A DNA stretch of 63,933 nucleotides from an uncultured Prevotellaceae bacterium (lineage in GTDB: Bacteria; Bacteroidota; Bacteroidia; Bacteroidales; Bacteroidaceae), in the NCBI GenBank assembly GCA_902800435.1, contig CADCEQ010000036.1:1-63933 (forward strand), written 5' to 3'. The position numbers and the translations under genes are program-made. Shown piece by piece: positions 1 through 8,560 of the stretch. Below the pieces are notes generated by a model. That model was not told the origin of the DNA, searched no databases, and was given only the letters and a program-made list of their open reading frames with translations. Numbering within the stretch: position 1 is the stretch's first letter; each line of letters begins with the position of its first letter.

Positions 1-1201
1 CAAGGAGGTCGCCGCTTAGGTTGTTGTGGAGGCCGCTGAGGACGCGCTGGAGGTGGGTATGAGCGAGGATGAGGGCTTCGTAGTGGCGGGCGTTGGTGAT
101 GATGACGTCTGTGTCGGAGGCTTTGGGGACTGAGTCGATGAGACGTTGGCGCAGACGGTCGAGACCTACGCCGTATTTGGCCTGGAAGTCTTCAGTCTTG
201 TTGGCGATGCGAATGACGGTCTGGTCGTCGCGAATGGGGATGTCGGGGTAGGGGACTCCGGGTTCTGTCATCATTAGGATGATCTGGGCGCGCTGAACGG
301 CGGCAATGGAGCGCTCGATGCCGAGGTTCTCAATGGTGTCACTGGTGTGGCGTATGCCGGCGGTGTCGATGAAGCGGAAGGTGATGCCTCCGAGGTTGAT
401 GGTGTCTTCGATGGCATCGCGGGTGGTGCCTTGTATGTCGCTGACGATGGCGCGCTCTTCGCCGAGGAGGGCGTTGAGCAGGGTTGACTTGCCTACGTTG
501 GGGGCGCCGACGATGGCGACGGGAATGCCGTTTTTCAAGGCATTGCCAACATGGAAGGAGTCTGCCAAGCGGGTGATGTGAGCGTCGATGCGCCGGGCCA
601 GCTGCTGAAGTTCGCTGCGGTCGGCAAATTCGAGGTCTTCATGGTCGGAGAAGTCGAGTTCCAGTTCGAGGAGTGAGGTGAGCTTCAGGAGCTGTTCGCG
701 CAGTTCGGAGAGTTCTGTGGAGACGCCACCGCGCAGCTGGCTCATGGCCAGACGGTGAGTGGTCTGGTTGGTAGAAGCGATGAGGTCAGCTACGGCTTCG
801 GCCTGACTGAGGTCGAGCTTGCCGTTGAGGTAGGCGCGCTGGGTGAACTCTCCTGGACGAGCCATGCGGCAGCCTTGCTGGATGAGGAGTTCCAGAATCT
901 TGTTGGTGATGTAGCGAGAGCCGTGACAGGAGATTTCTACGCTGTCTTCGCCAGTGTAGCTGTGTGGGGCGCGGAAGATGGTGATGAGGGCTACGTCGAT
1001 GGGGAGGGGATGCTGTGATACAGCATCATACTCGACCAGGCGGGTGAAATGGACGGTGTTGGCTGCGACGGTGTCGCAGCATAGAGGGCAGAGGGTGCTG
1101 ACGATGGGGAGAGCATTGGGGCCGCTGACGCGGATAATGGCAAGTGCGCCCCCGGCAGCGGTGGCGGGGGCGCAGATTGTGTCGTTGTTGAGGATGTTCA
1201 T
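1..1201 (-). CDS. mnmE: tRNA uridine-5-carboxymethylaminomethyl modification GTPase MnmE (3' end outside window)
   Basis: MnmE works with MnmG to place the (carboxymethyl)aminomethyl group on wobble uridine 34 of certain tRNAs. Translation from the ATG at 1201 gives about 400 residues without a stop, so the last roughly 60 residues, including the expected C-terminal CxGK cysteine motif, lie beyond base 1. The N-terminal folate-binding domain (about 1-120) carries the PGEFTQRAYLNGKLDLSQAEAV stretch typical of the family (near 118-140). The inserted G domain has the P-loop GAPNVGKS (about 234-241), the GTTRD switch (260-264) and a DTAG motif. It starts only 3 bp after the flotillin stop, so it is probably the last gene of that operon. 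Identification is secure; the truncation is only a window effect. Confidence 0.96.
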   Translation of the reverse strand, partial: MNILNNDTICAPATAAGGALAIIRVSGPNALPIVSTLCPLCCDTVAANTVHFTRLVEYDAVSQHPLPIDVALITIFRAPHSYTGEDSVEISCHGSRYITNKILELLIQQGCRMARPGEFTQRAYLNGKLDLSQAEAVADLIASTNQTTHRLAMSQLRGGVSTELSELREQLLKLTSLLELELDFSDHEDLEFADRSELQQLARRIDAHITRLADSFHVGNALKNGIPVAIVGAPNVGKSTLLNALLGEERAIVSDIQGTTRDAIEDTINLGGITFRFIDTAGIRHTSDTIENLGIERSIAAVQRAQIILMMTEPGVPYPDIPIRDDQTVIRIANKTEDFQAKYGVGLDRLRQRLIDSVPKASDTDVIITNARHYEALILAHTHLQRVLSGLHNNLSGDLL

Positions 1202-1204
1202 TTA

Positions 1205-2695
1205 CTACTTTTTGTCTTTTACGATGCCTGAGAGGGCGTCGGCTGCCTTGTCGTTGAGATTGACGTTGCGCGTAGTGACGGCCTCGATGCTGCCGGCCTT
1301 CATGATGTCGGCCATGTCGACGCCAGTTGCCGACTTGAGCACATCGAAGGCCTGCTTGATGGCAACAGGGACATTGCCGCTGAGCGAGCTGACACCACCG
1401 CCGTCGGCGCTGTAGATGTTGACATCCTTGATGGCCGAGATGGGCTTGGCGACGTTCTCGACAATCTGCGGCAGAATCTCGATCATCATCTGGGCAACAG
1501 CGGCATTGTTGTACTTCTTGTAGGCTTCGGCCTTCTTGTCCATTGCGAGAGCCTCAGCCTCACCCTTCTTCTGGATGGCGTAAGCCTCGGCCTCACCCTT
1601 AGCCTTGATACCAATGGCCTCCTGCTCCAGACGGTAGCGTGCGGCGTCAGACTCGGCGTTCTGAGCCAGTGCGCGCTGCTCAGCTTCGTACTTCTGAGCC
1701 TCAGCCACACGCTTGCGCTGTTCGAGATCGGCCTGAGCGTCGATTTCAACCTTATATTTATCAGCATCAGCCTGCTTCTCGACCTCAGCGGCCAGTTGGT
1801 TCATCTTGATTTCAATCTGTTCCTTCGAGAGAATCTGCTCACGCTTGGTCTTCTCAATCTCGGCCTCGACGGTCTTGATGTTGATTGTCTTCTGCTGCTC
1901 CTGCTGCTGAATGGCGTATGCGGCATCGGCATCAGCCTGAGCGGTGTCGGCCTCACGCTTCAGGGCAGCACGCTTCAGGGCCAGGTCGTTGTTCTTGACG
2001 GCGATAGCTGTATCAGCATCTACGCGGGCATCGTTGGCCTCCTTGTCAGCCTTCGACACCTCAATCTTCACGTCACGCTCGGCAACGGCGCGGTTGATGG
2101 CGGCATCCTTCTTAATCTTGGCCGTATTGTCGGCACCAAGGTCCTTGATGAGTCCCTCGCGGTCGGTAACGTTCTGGATGTTGCACGAGATAATCTCGAT
2201 GCCCAGTTTGGCCATATCGGGCTGCGCCTTCTGCATCACCTGGTCAGAGAAACCGTCGCGGTCGGTATTGAGCGAACGCAGGTCGAGCGTGCCGATGATT
2301 TCACGCATATTACCCTGCAGCGAGTCCTGCAATTGTGTGGCTATCTCCTCAGGCATCATATTCAGGAAGTTCTTGGCAGCCAGTCGTGTACCTTCGTTAT
2401 TAGGTGTCACGCGAATCTTAGCCACAGCGTCTACGTCGACGTTAATGAAGTCGTTGGTGGGTACGCTTTCTTCCGTTTTGATGTCAACGGTAATCTGTCC
2501 GAGATATACCTTATCGAGACGCTCGAGGAACGGTACACGGAATCCACCCTTACCGATAAGCACACGGGGCTGGGACGACAGACCTGAAATGATGTATGCA
2601 AACGAAGGCGGCGCCTTGACGTAAGAAATGAAGACGAAAAGGACAAGCAGCAGCACAGCTACCACGATGAGTGTGTAAAGTGTAATTGGATCCAT
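1205..2695 (-). CDS. Flotillin-like SPFH/band-7 membrane scaffold protein
   Basis: This 496-residue protein has one N-terminal membrane segment (about residues 6-25). An SPFH/band-7 domain follows (about 30-200). A long Ala/Glu/Lys-rich heptad-like coiled coil with repeated KGEAEA/KAEAE blocks extends to about residue 410, and a flotillin-type C-terminus follows. Flotillins oligomerise at membrane microdomains and influence membrane fluidity and protein complex assembly; the specific partners here cannot be told from sequence. The gene lies 21 bp after the nucleoside phosphorylase and 3 bp before mnmE, so co-transcription is likely. The ATG at 2695 is directly followed by the membrane segment and fits family length. 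Confidence 0.9.
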   Translation of the reverse strand: MDPITLYTLIVVAVLLLVLFVFISYVKAPPSFAYIISGLSSQPRVLIGKGGFRVPFLERLDKVYLGQITVDIKTEESVPTNDFINVDVDAVAKIRVTPNNEGTRLAAKNFLNMMPEEIATQLQDSLQGNMREIIGTLDLRSLNTDRDGFSDQVMQKAQPDMAKLGIEIISCNIQNVTDREGLIKDLGADNTAKIKKDAAINRAVAERDVKIEVSKADKEANDARVDADTAIAVKNNDLALKRAALKREADTAQADADAAYAIQQQEQQKTINIKTVEAEIEKTKREQILSKEQIEIKMNQLAAEVEKQADADKYKVEIDAQADLEQRKRVAEAQKYEAEQRALAQNAESDAARYRLEQEAIGIKAKGEAEAYAIQKKGEAEALAMDKKAEAYKKYNNAAVAQMMIEILPQIVENVAKPISAIKDVNIYSADGGGVSSLSGNVPVAIKQAFDVLKSATGVDMADIMKAGSIEAVTTRNVNLNDKAADALSGIVKDKK

Positions 2696-2716
2696 AATGG
2701 TATAAAATAGTTTTGG

Positions 2717-3595
2717 TTAAATACGGTCGAGGACTTTCTCAATGAGCGTGTCGATGGAGTTCTTGTATTCGGTATTCATCTTCTGCGTGTAGCGGTTGGC
2801 GATAACCATGCAGCAGGTCATGGCGCGATGTCCGAGCAATGAAGCCATTCCGGCGAGGGCCGAACTCTCCATCTCGAAGTTGCAGATTTTCATGCCCTCA
2901 TACTCGAACGCCTCAATCTTCTCGTTCTGTTGTGGGTCGGCAATGTCGGCACGAAGCACGCGACCCTGCGGGCCGTAGAAGCCGCCGCACGAGATGGTGT
3001 AGCCACGAACCATATCGTCCTGTGCAATCTGGTCGATGAGCTCTTCGTCGGCCACAGCGACATAGGGATTGCCCTTGACGGGGTCCCACTTCATGTGCTC
3101 CATGAACGCTCTTTCCATCGGAATGTCGCAGACGACGTTGCGCCCCGCATAATAGTTCAGCAGGCCGTCGAAGCCGATGCTCTTGACTGAGGCCACAAAG
3201 CAGCCTGTCGGCGTGAAAGGCTGTAGACCGCCGCAGGTACCGATGCGCACCATCGTGAGCGTGCGGTGCTCGTCTTTTTCCTCACGCGTGGTGTAGTCAA
3301 TGTTGGCCAGCGTGTCGAGCTCGTTGGCCACGATGTCGATGTTGTCGCAGCCGATGCCATGACTCTGACAAGTGATACGCTTGCCTTTGTACATACCGGT
3401 TATGGTATGGAACTCGCGGCTGCTGACTTCGCACTCACGTGAGTCGAAGTGGTCGGCAACAGTATTTACGCGGGCAGGGTCGCCGACGAGGATGACGCGG
3501 TCGGCCAGCTGCTCAGGCTTCAGGTGCAGATGGAAGCACGAACCGTCATTATTGATGATCAGTTCAGATTCCGGGAAGGTTCTTTTTGTTGTCAT
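2717..3595 (-). CDS. Nucleoside phosphorylase, uridine phosphorylase-like
   Basis: This 292-residue protein belongs to the PNP/UDP phosphorylase superfamily (purine and other phosphorylases family 1). These enzymes cleave a nucleoside with phosphate to give the free base and ribose-1-phosphate. Visible family features are the phosphate-binding GDPARV block (about residues 38-43), the RIGTCGGLQ strand (about 117-125), and a ribose-contacting FEMESSALAGMA helix (about 239-250). It has the length and ends of the uridine-phosphorylase-type branch common in Bacteroides rather than the hexameric DeoD form, which is encoded separately at 17.4 kb. Substrate choice (uridine or another nucleoside) is inferred. 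It sits between a PD40-like protein and flotillin with gaps of 15 and 21 bp. Confidence 0.88.
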   Translation of the reverse strand: MTTKRTFPESELIINNDGSCFHLHLKPEQLADRVILVGDPARVNTVADHFDSRECEVSSREFHTITGMYKGKRITCQSHGIGCDNIDIVANELDTLANIDYTTREEKDEHRTLTMVRIGTCGGLQPFTPTGCFVASVKSIGFDGLLNYYAGRNVVCDIPMERAFMEHMKWDPVKGNPYVAVADEELIDQIAQDDMVRGYTISCGGFYGPQGRVLRADIADPQQNEKIEAFEYEGMKICNFEMESSALAGMASLLGHRAMTCCMVIANRYTQKMNTEYKNSIDTLIEKVLDRI

Positions 3596-3610
3596 AGGGC
3601 TTGTTTTGTT

Positions 3611-4765
3611 TTATTGGTTTATAGCTTTTATCTCAGCGTAGCGTATGATTTTCTCCAGCTGGCGTATGTCGCTCTCCAGCTGGTAGTATTCCTGTTCGCA
3701 GCCAAGAATCTCGGCTTGCATATTGCTTCTCTCGGCAATGTCGGCCTTTGTGGCATAGTAGTCGCGCATCTTCTCGAGATTGGTGCCCAGCTCGTCGTAC
3801 GACTTGCGCATCTTCATCAGGTTTGCAATGCGCTTGCTGTTGTCGGCATCCTGAAAGTCGGACAAGCTGTTGTAGACAATGTCGTCGTTGATGATAAACG
3901 TGAATTCAGGCTGTTTCTTCTTCTCCTCCTTGGGGCGTCTGCCGGCATTGTTCAGTCGGTCGAGTGTTTCCGTTCGCAACTCCCCGTCGCCCCAGGTATC
4001 GGCAATTCGCTCAATCTTGGCCCTGCTCCTGATGGCCGCCTTGTCGAGTTCTTCAGTCGAGTAAGTGATGCGCTTCTGGTTGGGAATAAAGGTATAGATG
4101 CACACCTTCCCTTCAGGCTGTCGGCGGTCGGTAGCAAAGTAGCCGATGCCGTTCATCTCGTCGATGGCGTACATATAGTCGTTGGCGCTCGAGTTGAAGG
4201 GCAGTCCGATGTTCTCGGCGAGCAGGTATTTTCCTGTCTCAGAGTCGTAGCGCGACACATAGATGTCGAGTCCGCCCAGCCCTTCGTCGCTGATGGCGGC
4301 AAAGTAGAGCGTGGTACCATCCGACATCATAAACGGATAGTTGGTGCGCTGGTATTGTCCGAGTCCCTCAAGCGGTGCCGGCTCGCTCCACGTGTTGCCA
4401 AGCAGGTCGGCCGTGTAGAGCCGTCCGTTTTGTGCAAACCAGCACTTGTTGCCAAGCTGGTTGACGTAGACGGTCGAGTAGGGCTGGTCCTCGCTCCTGA
4501 AGAATCTGTTGTAGCCCGTGACGGTGCCCGCCTCAGCATTCAGGCGGTATGACTCCAGAAAACTCTGCTTGTCGACCACGGCGCTGTCGATGAACATAAT
4601 CTGCTGGGTTGCCTCAAGCATATCCTCAAACAACTGCTCCTCTCTTGACAGTTCTACCACAACGGGCACAACCTTCTTCCTGACAGGGGCTTTGCGCTTC
4701 TGGGCGATTACCGGCATTGCCATCATGGCCGCTAATAATATAGTTGTTATCTTCATTTTTCTCAT
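3611..4765 (-). CDS. Secreted PD40/TolB-like beta-propeller protein of unknown function
   Basis: This 384-residue protein has an N-terminal signal peptide ending near AMPVIAQ. Several blades of the PD40 kind follow, recognisable as repeated SDG-x-LYF-AA and GGLDIYVSRYD patterns (about residues 140-185). The last 120 residues are charged and helical with likely coiled coil. Such proteins in Bacteroidales are periplasmic or outer-membrane-associated, often next to OmpA-like proteins, but no OmpA domain is present here. It is the first gene after a clear promoter on the minus strand (4788-4810) and is followed 15 bp later by the nucleoside phosphorylase. The function is unknown. Confidence 0.7.
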   Translation of the reverse strand: MRKMKITTILLAAMMAMPVIAQKRKAPVRKKVVPVVVELSREEQLFEDMLEATQQIMFIDSAVVDKQSFLESYRLNAEAGTVTGYNRFFRSEDQPYSTVYVNQLGNKCWFAQNGRLYTADLLGNTWSEPAPLEGLGQYQRTNYPFMMSDGTTLYFAAISDEGLGGLDIYVSRYDSETGKYLLAENIGLPFNSSANDYMYAIDEMNGIGYFATDRRQPEGKVCIYTFIPNQKRITYSTEELDKAAIRSRAKIERIADTWGDGELRTETLDRLNNAGRRPKEEKKKQPEFTFIINDDIVYNSLSDFQDADNSKRIANLMKMRKSYDELGTNLEKMRDYYATKADIAERSNMQAEILGCEQEYYQLESDIRQLEKIIRYAEIKAINQ

Positions 4766-4787
4766 TGTCTCAAAAGTTTTTGATTTA

Positions 4788-4810
4788 CAAAGATACGGAG
4801 AAAAATCAAA
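4788..4810 (-). promoter_or_regulatory. Bacteroidota-type promoter for the PD40-flotillin-mnmE unit
   Basis: Read on the minus strand, TATCTTTG (4788-4795) matches the -7 consensus TAnnTTTG. TTTGA at 4806-4810 lies slightly closer than the usual 19-20 bp. Transcription should begin about 15 bases upstream of the ATG at 4765. Confidence 0.65.
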
Positions 4811-4844
4811 TAATGGTGAATCCGGCCCTAAGAATTATATGTTT

Positions 4845-5627
4845 TTAATACTCTTCGGTCAATTTCCCCTCTTGCTCCAGCGCTCTCCAGATGGAATAGC
4901 GGGCCTCGGGATTCATCTGTTCGATGCGGTTGTAGAGGTCGGCAATGGCCGTGCGGTTGGTGTCGTGCTCGTGCGGACAGAGCTTCACCAGCTTCTGGTA
5001 GCCGCTGAGTTCGGCATAGCGCCGGATGTCGGCCTCGTCGATGAGGCAGAGCGGCCGTATGATTGCGAGCGGCATCTTGCGCATTCGCAGCAGGGCTGGC
5101 ATCGTGCCGAAGCGGCCTTGGTACGTCAGGTTCATCAGCGTTGTATGGATGATGTCGTCGCGATGGTGGCCCAGTGCAATCTTGTTGCAGCCCAGTTGCT
5201 GGGCCAGGTTGAACAGCTGCTTGCGGCGGTGCCAGGAGCAGAGAAAGCAGGGGGGCTTGGCTTTTTGAAGGTAGGACTGCTGCGGCGCAGCAGCACAGCG
5301 AACGTCCGCGGTGGCGGCAGGCTGGAGGGTTTCGAAGCGGGTGGTGACGAGATGGAGGGGGACGTCGAGCGACGAGCAGAACTGCTGCAAGTAGTCGGCC
5401 GAGGTCTCGTAGCGGATGTTCTCCATACGCACATGAACGGCCTCTACGCGAAAGCGCGGGTGAAGGATGCGAGCGCGTCGGGCCAACAGTTCCGTCAGCA
5501 GCAGCGAGTCCTTACCACCCGAGAGGCCAATCAGCACATAGTCATCGTCCTCTAACAGCCGATAGGTGGCGAAGGCCCGTACGAACCTCTCGTTGAGCCG
5601 CTTGAACAGCTGTTCCTGCTCCGTCAT
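4845..5627 (-). CDS. TtcA-like PP-loop tRNA thiolation enzyme
   Basis: This 260-residue N-type ATP pyrophosphatase has the PP-loop SGGKDS at residues 36-41 and a PPCFLCSW CxxC motif in the middle. GHHRDD and a later conserved block follow, as in TtcA, which makes 2-thiocytidine in tRNA using an iron-sulfur cluster and ATP. The open frame continues upstream to 5858, but that extension overlaps the DUF486 gene and looks non-coding. The ATG at 5625-5627 shares the ATGA overlap with the preceding stop, so I chose it. The gene is the third of an overlapping set headed by the Nfn-like fusion. A related PP-loop function cannot be excluded. Confidence 0.8.
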   Translation of the reverse strand: MTEQEQLFKRLNERFVRAFATYRLLEDDDYVLIGLSGGKDSLLLTELLARRARILHPRFRVEAVHVRMENIRYETSADYLQQFCSSLDVPLHLVTTRFETLQPAATADVRCAAAPQQSYLQKAKPPCFLCSWHRRKQLFNLAQQLGCNKIALGHHRDDIIHTTLMNLTYQGRFGTMPALLRMRKMPLAIIRPLCLIDEADIRRYAELSGYQKLVKLCPHEHDTNRTAIADLYNRIEQMNPEARYSIWRALEQEGKLTEEY

Positions 5628-5992
5628 TTCATAAACACGAGATAGACGGCAAGGATGATGAAGAGGAAGGCCAGAATGTGGTTCCAGTGCAGGCTCTGCC
5701 CTTGGAACATGATGTTGGCAATGACGGCAAAGACAGCCAGCGAGATGCACTCCTGGACCACCTTCAGCTGAACCAGCGTGAAGGGACCGCCGTTGCCGAT
5801 GAACCCCAGTCGGTTGGCGGGCACCTGACAGCAGTACTCGAAGAAGGCGATGCCCCACGAGAACACGATCACGCCGATCAGCGGCCAGTTGTTGCTGACG
5901 CCCGACTCCGACAATTTAAGATGCCCATACCAAGCAAGCGTCATGAAGATGTTGCTTAGTATGAGCAGTACAATGGTATAAAGTCCGTTCAT
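5624..5992 (-). CDS. DUF486 (DMT-superfamily) small membrane protein
   Basis: This 122-residue, very hydrophobic protein has four predicted membrane segments and the conserved LAWYGHLK and WGIAFFEYCCQVPANR motifs of the DUF486 family, a half-size relative of drug/metabolite transporters. Its substrate is unknown. It overlaps both neighbours by a few bases: its ATG shares a base with the stop of the upstream Nfn-like gene (TAATG), and its stop overlaps the TtcA-like start (ATGA). Translational coupling is therefore likely. Confidence 0.85.
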   Translation of the reverse strand: MNGLYTIVLLILSNIFMTLAWYGHLKLSESGVSNNWPLIGVIVFSWGIAFFEYCCQVPANRLGFIGNGGPFTLVQLKVVQECISLAVFAVIANIMFQGQSLHWNHILAFLFIILAVYLVFMK

Positions 5993-8346
5993 TATTTCTT
6001 AAGAAATTCGTCCATGTTCTGGGCAGCACGACGGCCGTCGCCCATAGCCAGAATAACGGTAGCGCCGCCGCGTACGATGTCGCCTCCGGCAAAGATTTCC
6101 AGACGCGAAGACTGCATGCCCTCGTTGACGGCTATCGTATTCTTGCGGCCAAGCTCCAGTCCCTGGATAGACTTCGGCACCAGCGGGTTGGGGCTCACGC
6201 CGACGGCCACGATGACCTGATCGACGTCGAGCGTCACCGTCTTGCCCTCAACGGGCACAGGCGAGCGGCGGCCACTGGCGTCAGGCTCGCCCAGCTCCAT
6301 CACCTGCAATACGGCCTTGCAGACGGCACCCTGCTCGTCGGCAATGTACTCGATGGGGTTGTGCAGCGTCAGGAAGTTGATGCCTTCCTCCTTGGCGTGC
6401 TTCACCTCTTCCAGTCGGGCGGGCATCTCCTGTTCCGAGCGGCGGTAGACCAGCGTGACGTTGCCACCCAGTCGCTTGGCGGTGCGGCAGGAGTCCATAG
6501 CGGTGTTGCCGCCACCCACGACGAGCACGTTCTTACCGAAGTTGATAGGCGTATCGGTCGTTGGGTTGGCAGCGTCCATCAGGTTCACGCGCGTCAGGTA
6601 TTCGTTCGACGACATGATGTTGATGGCGTTCTCGCCCGGGATGTTCATGAAGTTAGGCAGACCGGCTCCTGAACCCACGAAGATTCCCTTGAAGCCATCC
6701 TTCTCAAGTTGCTCAACACTAATGGTTTTACCGACGATGACGTCGGTCTGGAAGTGTACGCCCATCTTGGCCAGATTCTCGATTTCAACGTCGACAATCT
6801 TGTTGGGCAGACGGAACTCGGGAATACCATATTTCAGCACACCGCCAATCTCGTGAAGCGCCTCGAAGACGTAGACGTCGTAACCCTTCTTCACCATGTC
6901 GCCAGCAAAGCTGAGACCGGCAGGACCAGAGCCCACGACGGCCACCTTGATGCCGTTCGAGGGCGCAATCTCGGGCAGGCTGATGTTGCCGCTCTCGCGC
7001 TCATAGTCGGCAGCGAAGCGCTCCAGATAGCCGATGGCGACGGCCTTGCCGCCACTCTTCAGGTGGACGCACTTGCTCTCGCACTGCTTCTCCTGCGGGC
7101 AGACGCGACCGCAGACGGCAGGCAGCGACGACGTGTTCTTCAGCACCTTGGCGGCAGCGAGGAACTGTCCGCGCTCGATGTTCTTGATGAACGAGGGGAT
7201 GTCGATGCTCACGGGGCAGCCCTCGATGCACGACGGCTTGGGGCAGTCCAGACAGCGCTTGGCCTCCTGCATGGCCATCTCCTTGGTCAGGCCGATATTC
7301 ACTTCCTCAGTGCGGGTTGTGGCGCGATAGACGGGGTCGAGCTCGGGCATCACCACACGCTCTATCTGCATGCGCTCCTTGGGCTTCATGGCCGTGCGAA
7401 GCTCCTGGCGCCAAGCGGCTTTCTTGTCGGTCAGCACGTCGATGGTGTCGTTTGTGGGGTCATTGTCCATGACGATGTCGGTGGCTCCCGAGGGAGAAGC
7501 CTCAGTCACGGTGGCACTGGCCATCAAGTGCTCCTCGTAGTGCTCCAGTTCTTCCTGCTCGGCGCGCTTGAACGTGCCCATGCGCTTGAACATCTCGTCC
7601 CAGTCGACGAGTGCGCCGTCGAACTCAGGACCGTCGATGCAGACGAATTTCGTCTTGCCGCCAATGGTCAGTCGGCAGGCGCCGCACATACCCGTACCGT
7701 CGACCATGATGGTGTTCAGCGAGACCTCGCAGGGAATGTTGTGCTTCTGTGCCGTCAGGTTCGAGAACTTCATCATGATGGGAGGACCGATGGCAAAGAC
7801 CTTGTCGACGTGCTCCTGCTCAATGAACTTCTCGATGCCGACAGTCACCACGCCCTTCTCGCCGTATGAGCCGTCGTCGGTCATGATGATGACCTCATCA
7901 GAACTCTCGCGTACCTTATTTTCTAATATAATTAAGTCCTTCGAGCGACCAGCCATGACTGACAGCACGCGATTGCCCGCCTTCTTCAGAGCCTGGATGA
8001 TGGGCAGCATCGGCGCAACGCCCAAGCCGCCGCCAGCACAGACGACGGTGCCGTACTTCTCGATGTGGGTGGGGTTGCCCAACGGGCCAACCACGTCGGC
8101 AATGTACTCGCCCTCGTTGAGTGCACAGAGCTTCTTGCTTGACAGACCCACCATCTGAACCACCAGCGTGATGGTGCCACGCTCAATGTCGGCACCAGCA
8201 ATGGTCAGGGGCATGCGCTCGCCCTTCTTGTCGACGCGGACGATGACAAAGTTGCCCGCCTTGCGGCTTTTGGCAATCAATGGAGCCTCAATCTCGAAAA
8301 GGAAAACCTTCTCTGAAAACTGTTCTTTTCTGACGATTTTATTCAT
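5992..8346 (-). CDS. Fused NAD(P)H:ferredoxin-type oxidoreductase (NfnA-NfnB / DHOD-B electron transfer + GltD-like)
   Basis: About 784 residues join two flavoprotein modules. Residues 1-280 are ferredoxin-reductase-like: an RxPLT flavin motif, GGGLGVAPM nucleotide loop, and the cysteines GMCGACR and FVC of a [2Fe-2S] centre. After a linker, residues about 330-784 are GltD-like: cysteine clusters CLDCPKPSCIEGC and CGRVCPQEKQC for [4Fe-4S] centres, GSGPAGL FAD fold and VVGGGNTAMD nucleotide fold. The layout equals the two subunits of electron-bifurcating NADH-dependent reduced ferredoxin:NADP+ oxidoreductase (Nfn) in one chain. It is commonly annotated in Bacteroides as a bifunctional DHOD-B/GltA protein. 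I start at the ATG at 8346 (MNKIVRKEQF); an upstream in-frame ATG at 8367 is less like the family. Confidence 0.88.
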   Translation of the reverse strand: MNKIVRKEQFSEKVFLFEIEAPLIAKSRKAGNFVIVRVDKKGERMPLTIAGADIERGTITLVVQMVGLSSKKLCALNEGEYIADVVGPLGNPTHIEKYGTVVCAGGGLGVAPMLPIIQALKKAGNRVLSVMAGRSKDLIILENKVRESSDEVIIMTDDGSYGEKGVVTVGIEKFIEQEHVDKVFAIGPPIMMKFSNLTAQKHNIPCEVSLNTIMVDGTGMCGACRLTIGGKTKFVCIDGPEFDGALVDWDEMFKRMGTFKRAEQEELEHYEEHLMASATVTEASPSGATDIVMDNDPTNDTIDVLTDKKAAWRQELRTAMKPKERMQIERVVMPELDPVYRATTRTEEVNIGLTKEMAMQEAKRCLDCPKPSCIEGCPVSIDIPSFIKNIERGQFLAAAKVLKNTSSLPAVCGRVCPQEKQCESKCVHLKSGGKAVAIGYLERFAADYERESGNISLPEIAPSNGIKVAVVGSGPAGLSFAGDMVKKGYDVYVFEALHEIGGVLKYGIPEFRLPNKIVDVEIENLAKMGVHFQTDVIVGKTISVEQLEKDGFKGIFVGSGAGLPNFMNIPGENAINIMSSNEYLTRVNLMDAANPTTDTPINFGKNVLVVGGGNTAMDSCRTAKRLGGNVTLVYRRSEQEMPARLEEVKHAKEEGINFLTLHNPIEYIADEQGAVCKAVLQVMELGEPDASGRRSPVPVEGKTVTLDVDQVIVAVGVSPNPLVPKSIQGLELGRKNTIAVNEGMQSSRLEIFAGGDIVRGGATVILAMGDGRRAAQNMDEFLKK

Positions 8347-8387
8347 ATTTGTATCTGTTTGTATCATTCTGCTTGCAAAATCGGGTG

Positions 8388-8395
8388 CAAAGGTA
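8388..8395 (-). promoter_or_regulatory. -7 element upstream of the Nfn-like operon
   Basis: On the minus strand TACCTTTG lies about 40 bases upstream of the chosen ATG. No clear TTTG box is seen at the usual distance. Confidence 0.5.
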
Positions 8396-8503
8396 GCAAA
8401 TTGTTTTCACATGGCCAACGTTTTCGTCGTTTTTTTCTTGGAGTGGCGCGCGTGTATGGAATGTTCACATGGGTTGCCACGAGAAATCATCATTAATTGG
8501 GAT

Positions 8504-8533
8504 TGCGTGTTACAAAAATTCTTTGTACCTTTG
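8504..8533 (+). promoter_or_regulatory. Promoter of the M28 peptidase gene
   Basis: TTG at 8504-8506 and TACCTTTG at 8526-8533 are separated by 19 bp, the normal Bacteroidota arrangement. The downstream ATG at 8561 gives a leader of about 20 bases. Confidence 0.65.
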
Positions 8534-8560
8534 CACCCGATTTCAAACAGATTAAGATTC

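Noticed and set aside
5628..5858. Extension of the TtcA-like gene upstream of 5627
   Set aside because: It overlaps the DUF486 gene in another frame, and ATG 5627 has the ATGA overlap.
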